Shown piece after piece: positions 14,885-15,963 of a stretch of 15,963 nt of DNA. Made by a program: the position numbers and the translations under genes. Every line of letters begins with the position of its first letter. The stretch's first letter is position 1. The DNA is taken from the NCBI GenBank assembly GCA_964552325.1, contig CAZKHA010000069.1, positions 1 through 15,963 of the forward strand. The letters are read 5' to 3'. The notes under the pieces are model-generated. The model did no database searches. It saw only the letters and a program-made list of their open reading frames with translations, and had not been told where the DNA came from. This DNA is from CAZKCK01 sp964552325. Lineage in GTDB: Bacteria > Bacteroidota > Bacteroidia > Bacteroidales > TTA-H9.

Positions 14885-15358
14885 TTATTGATCCGATTCG
14901 CGTTTTACCCCTTTACGGGTTGAGTAGTTAATTTTGAAAGCACCTACTTGCCTGAGTTCCTGCTTTATATCGGTAACGATACCCATTTTGGTATCGCCAT
15001 CAACTTTAAGCGAAGTAGTTAACAAGGGGCGATCAACCTCATCACGTTGTTCGCGTTCGCGTGTTATAAACTCACGAATGTCAGCTACTGAGGCATAAGC
15101 ATTATTTAGTTGAATGCGGCTTTCTGTTCCAAAGCGTGCATCAATGGGTTGCCCAATATAAACAAAACTAACCAGCGATTTCTTTTCAAGCTTTTGTACT
15201 TCGGTAGCTTGTGGAGCATAAATGCGTACCAAAAGCGTACTTTCCCTCATGGTGGTAATAACCATAAAGAAGAACAAGAACATGAAAATGATGTCAGACA
15301 TGGAGCCGGTGTTGATGCCCGGTGTGCCTTTGCTACCTTTACGTTTAAAGCGTGCCAT
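14885..15358 (-). CDS. exbD: ExbD/TolR family protein, second copy
   Basis: An inner-membrane proton-channel component that works with an ExbB/TolQ partner to energise TonB or a related transducer, 157 aa. A short cytoplasmic N-terminus (MARFKRKGSKGT) leads into one transmembrane helix (about 22-37: DIIFMFLFFFMV). The helix begins with Asp22, the position of the proton-carrying Asp25 of E. coli ExbD, in the typical NTGSMSD context. A periplasmic domain follows. Its ATG shares one base with the stop codon of the preceding exbD gene (TAATG), so translation is probably coupled. A perfect hairpin terminator follows. The overlap and shared context indicate the two ExbD proteins are made together. 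Confidence 0.9.
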   Translation of the reverse strand: MARFKRKGSKGTPGINTGSMSDIIFMFLFFFMVITTMRESTLLVRIYAPQATEVQKLEKKSLVSFVYIGQPIDARFGTESRIQLNNAYASVADIREFITREREQRDEVDRPLLTTSLKVDGDTKMGIVTDIKQELRQVGAFKINYSTRKGVKRESDQ

Positions 15359-15933
15359 TATTTAGATCCTCCTACATCTTTAGGTTCAGCCTCCGAAATA
15401 GAAACGGGTATAGCTTTGCTTATCGCATTAATTTGATCTTGATCGCTGAGTTTGTCAAAACCCACACCGAAGCGTTGTTTTGATAACTCATTTCTCAGTT
15501 CATTAACAGCAGCGGCCAGTTCATTCTGTACCTGAATGTACATTTTGTACGAGGTGCCACGGTCGTTTTGAAGTGATATTACCCCTTTAGAAACCTTGTA
15601 ATTGCCAAGGCCTTCGATCATGATTTCCTTTTTCTCAGGTAAATCGCTTCGATCGCTTGGGTTGGCCAAGAATTCCTTAGCCTGGTCGCGTAGTTGAGAT
15701 ATATCAGCAGGGCGGTTTTGCACAAGAAGGCCATCATATTTGTTAACAAGCACCGTAAAAACGTTGCGTTTGTTAACATCAGATACCTCCTGATTCGGAT
15801 CCGGTGGTGGAGGCAGCTTCCTGGTGATACCTAAGTCAGTGTCGATTGATGAAGTCAACAAGAAAAAGGTAAGCAAGAGGAAGGAAATATCCGCCATCGA
15901 ACCTGAGTTTATTTCGACGTCTCTTTTTGCCAT
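15358..15933 (-). CDS. exbD: ExbD/TolR family protein, first copy
   Basis: A second ExbD-like subunit, 191 aa, longer than the usual 140-160 aa. The N-terminus is short (MAKRDVEINSGSM); Asp15 opens the single transmembrane helix (about 15-30: DISFLLLTFFLL) and is the expected proton-binding residue. A proline-rich KLPPPPDPN follows the helix, then a periplasmic domain with extra sequence at about 95-160. It is encoded immediately before the shorter ExbD with a 1-nt overlap. Only 30 bp lie upstream in the window, so the rest of the operon is outside; an exbB-type gene is expected there but not seen. The pair may power receptors such as the one at 8136-10853; direct evidence is lacking. Confidence 0.9.
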   Translation of the reverse strand: MAKRDVEINSGSMADISFLLLTFFLLTSSIDTDLGITRKLPPPPDPNQEVSDVNKRNVFTVLVNKYDGLLVQNRPADISQLRDQAKEFLANPSDRSDLPEKKEIMIEGLGNYKVSKGVISLQNDRGTSYKMYIQVQNELAAAVNELRNELSKQRFGVGFDKLSDQDQINAISKAIPVSISEAEPKDVGGSK

Positions 15934-15963
15934 GTGTTGATATTTAGATGGTTATTTAAACCA

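Overview
The window is a piece of a Bacteroidota chromosome, AT-rich and coded on both strands. The evidence is the set of gene families (TonB-dependent receptor with an N-terminal carboxypeptidase-regulatory-like domain, DUF5689-type lipoprotein, a C-terminal domain resembling the type IX secretion sorting domain, tandem ExbD proteins) together with repeated TAnnTTTG promoter elements and a lack of strong Shine-Dalgarno sites. I cannot place it below phylum level. No RNA gene, CRISPR array or complete insertion sequence is visible.

Left end (1-2093): a single AAA+ ATPase of the AAA_14/DUF4143 type lies in otherwise non-coding DNA. Its promoter region (365-449) is repeated without gaps 1307 bp away, just after the gene (1672-1756). 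A separate element with inverted-repeat ends (about 1887-2053) sits between this gene and the convergent hydrolase gene. This is the most mobile-looking or rearranged part of the window.

Middle (2094-6683): an alpha/beta hydrolase gene diverges from a SixA-type histidine phosphatase gene, which is followed by a polyphosphate kinase gene (ppk1). ppk1 runs convergently into, and overlaps by 4 nt, an Sfp-type phosphopantetheinyl transferase gene. That gene is the second member of an operon headed by a secreted endonuclease/exonuclease/phosphatase-fold enzyme.

Centre (6684-12610): the enzyme/transferase operon (minus strand) and a TonB-dependent receptor plus DUF5689 lipoprotein operon (plus strand, closed by a strong terminator) diverge from a 411-bp control region. 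Exported phosphoesterase, outer-membrane receptor and presumed surface lipoprotein together suggest a nucleic-acid or phosphoester scavenging module. The polyphosphate kinase next door would fit storage of the phosphate gained. The link is inferred from gene order, not proven.

Right end (12611-15963): a 482-bp gap holds possible traces of a decayed gene. Next come a secreted six-Asp-box beta-propeller protein with a type IX-like sorting domain, a hairpin terminator, and two translationally coupled exbD genes whose operon starts beyond the window. ExbD supplies the energy-transducing side that TonB-dependent receptors need.
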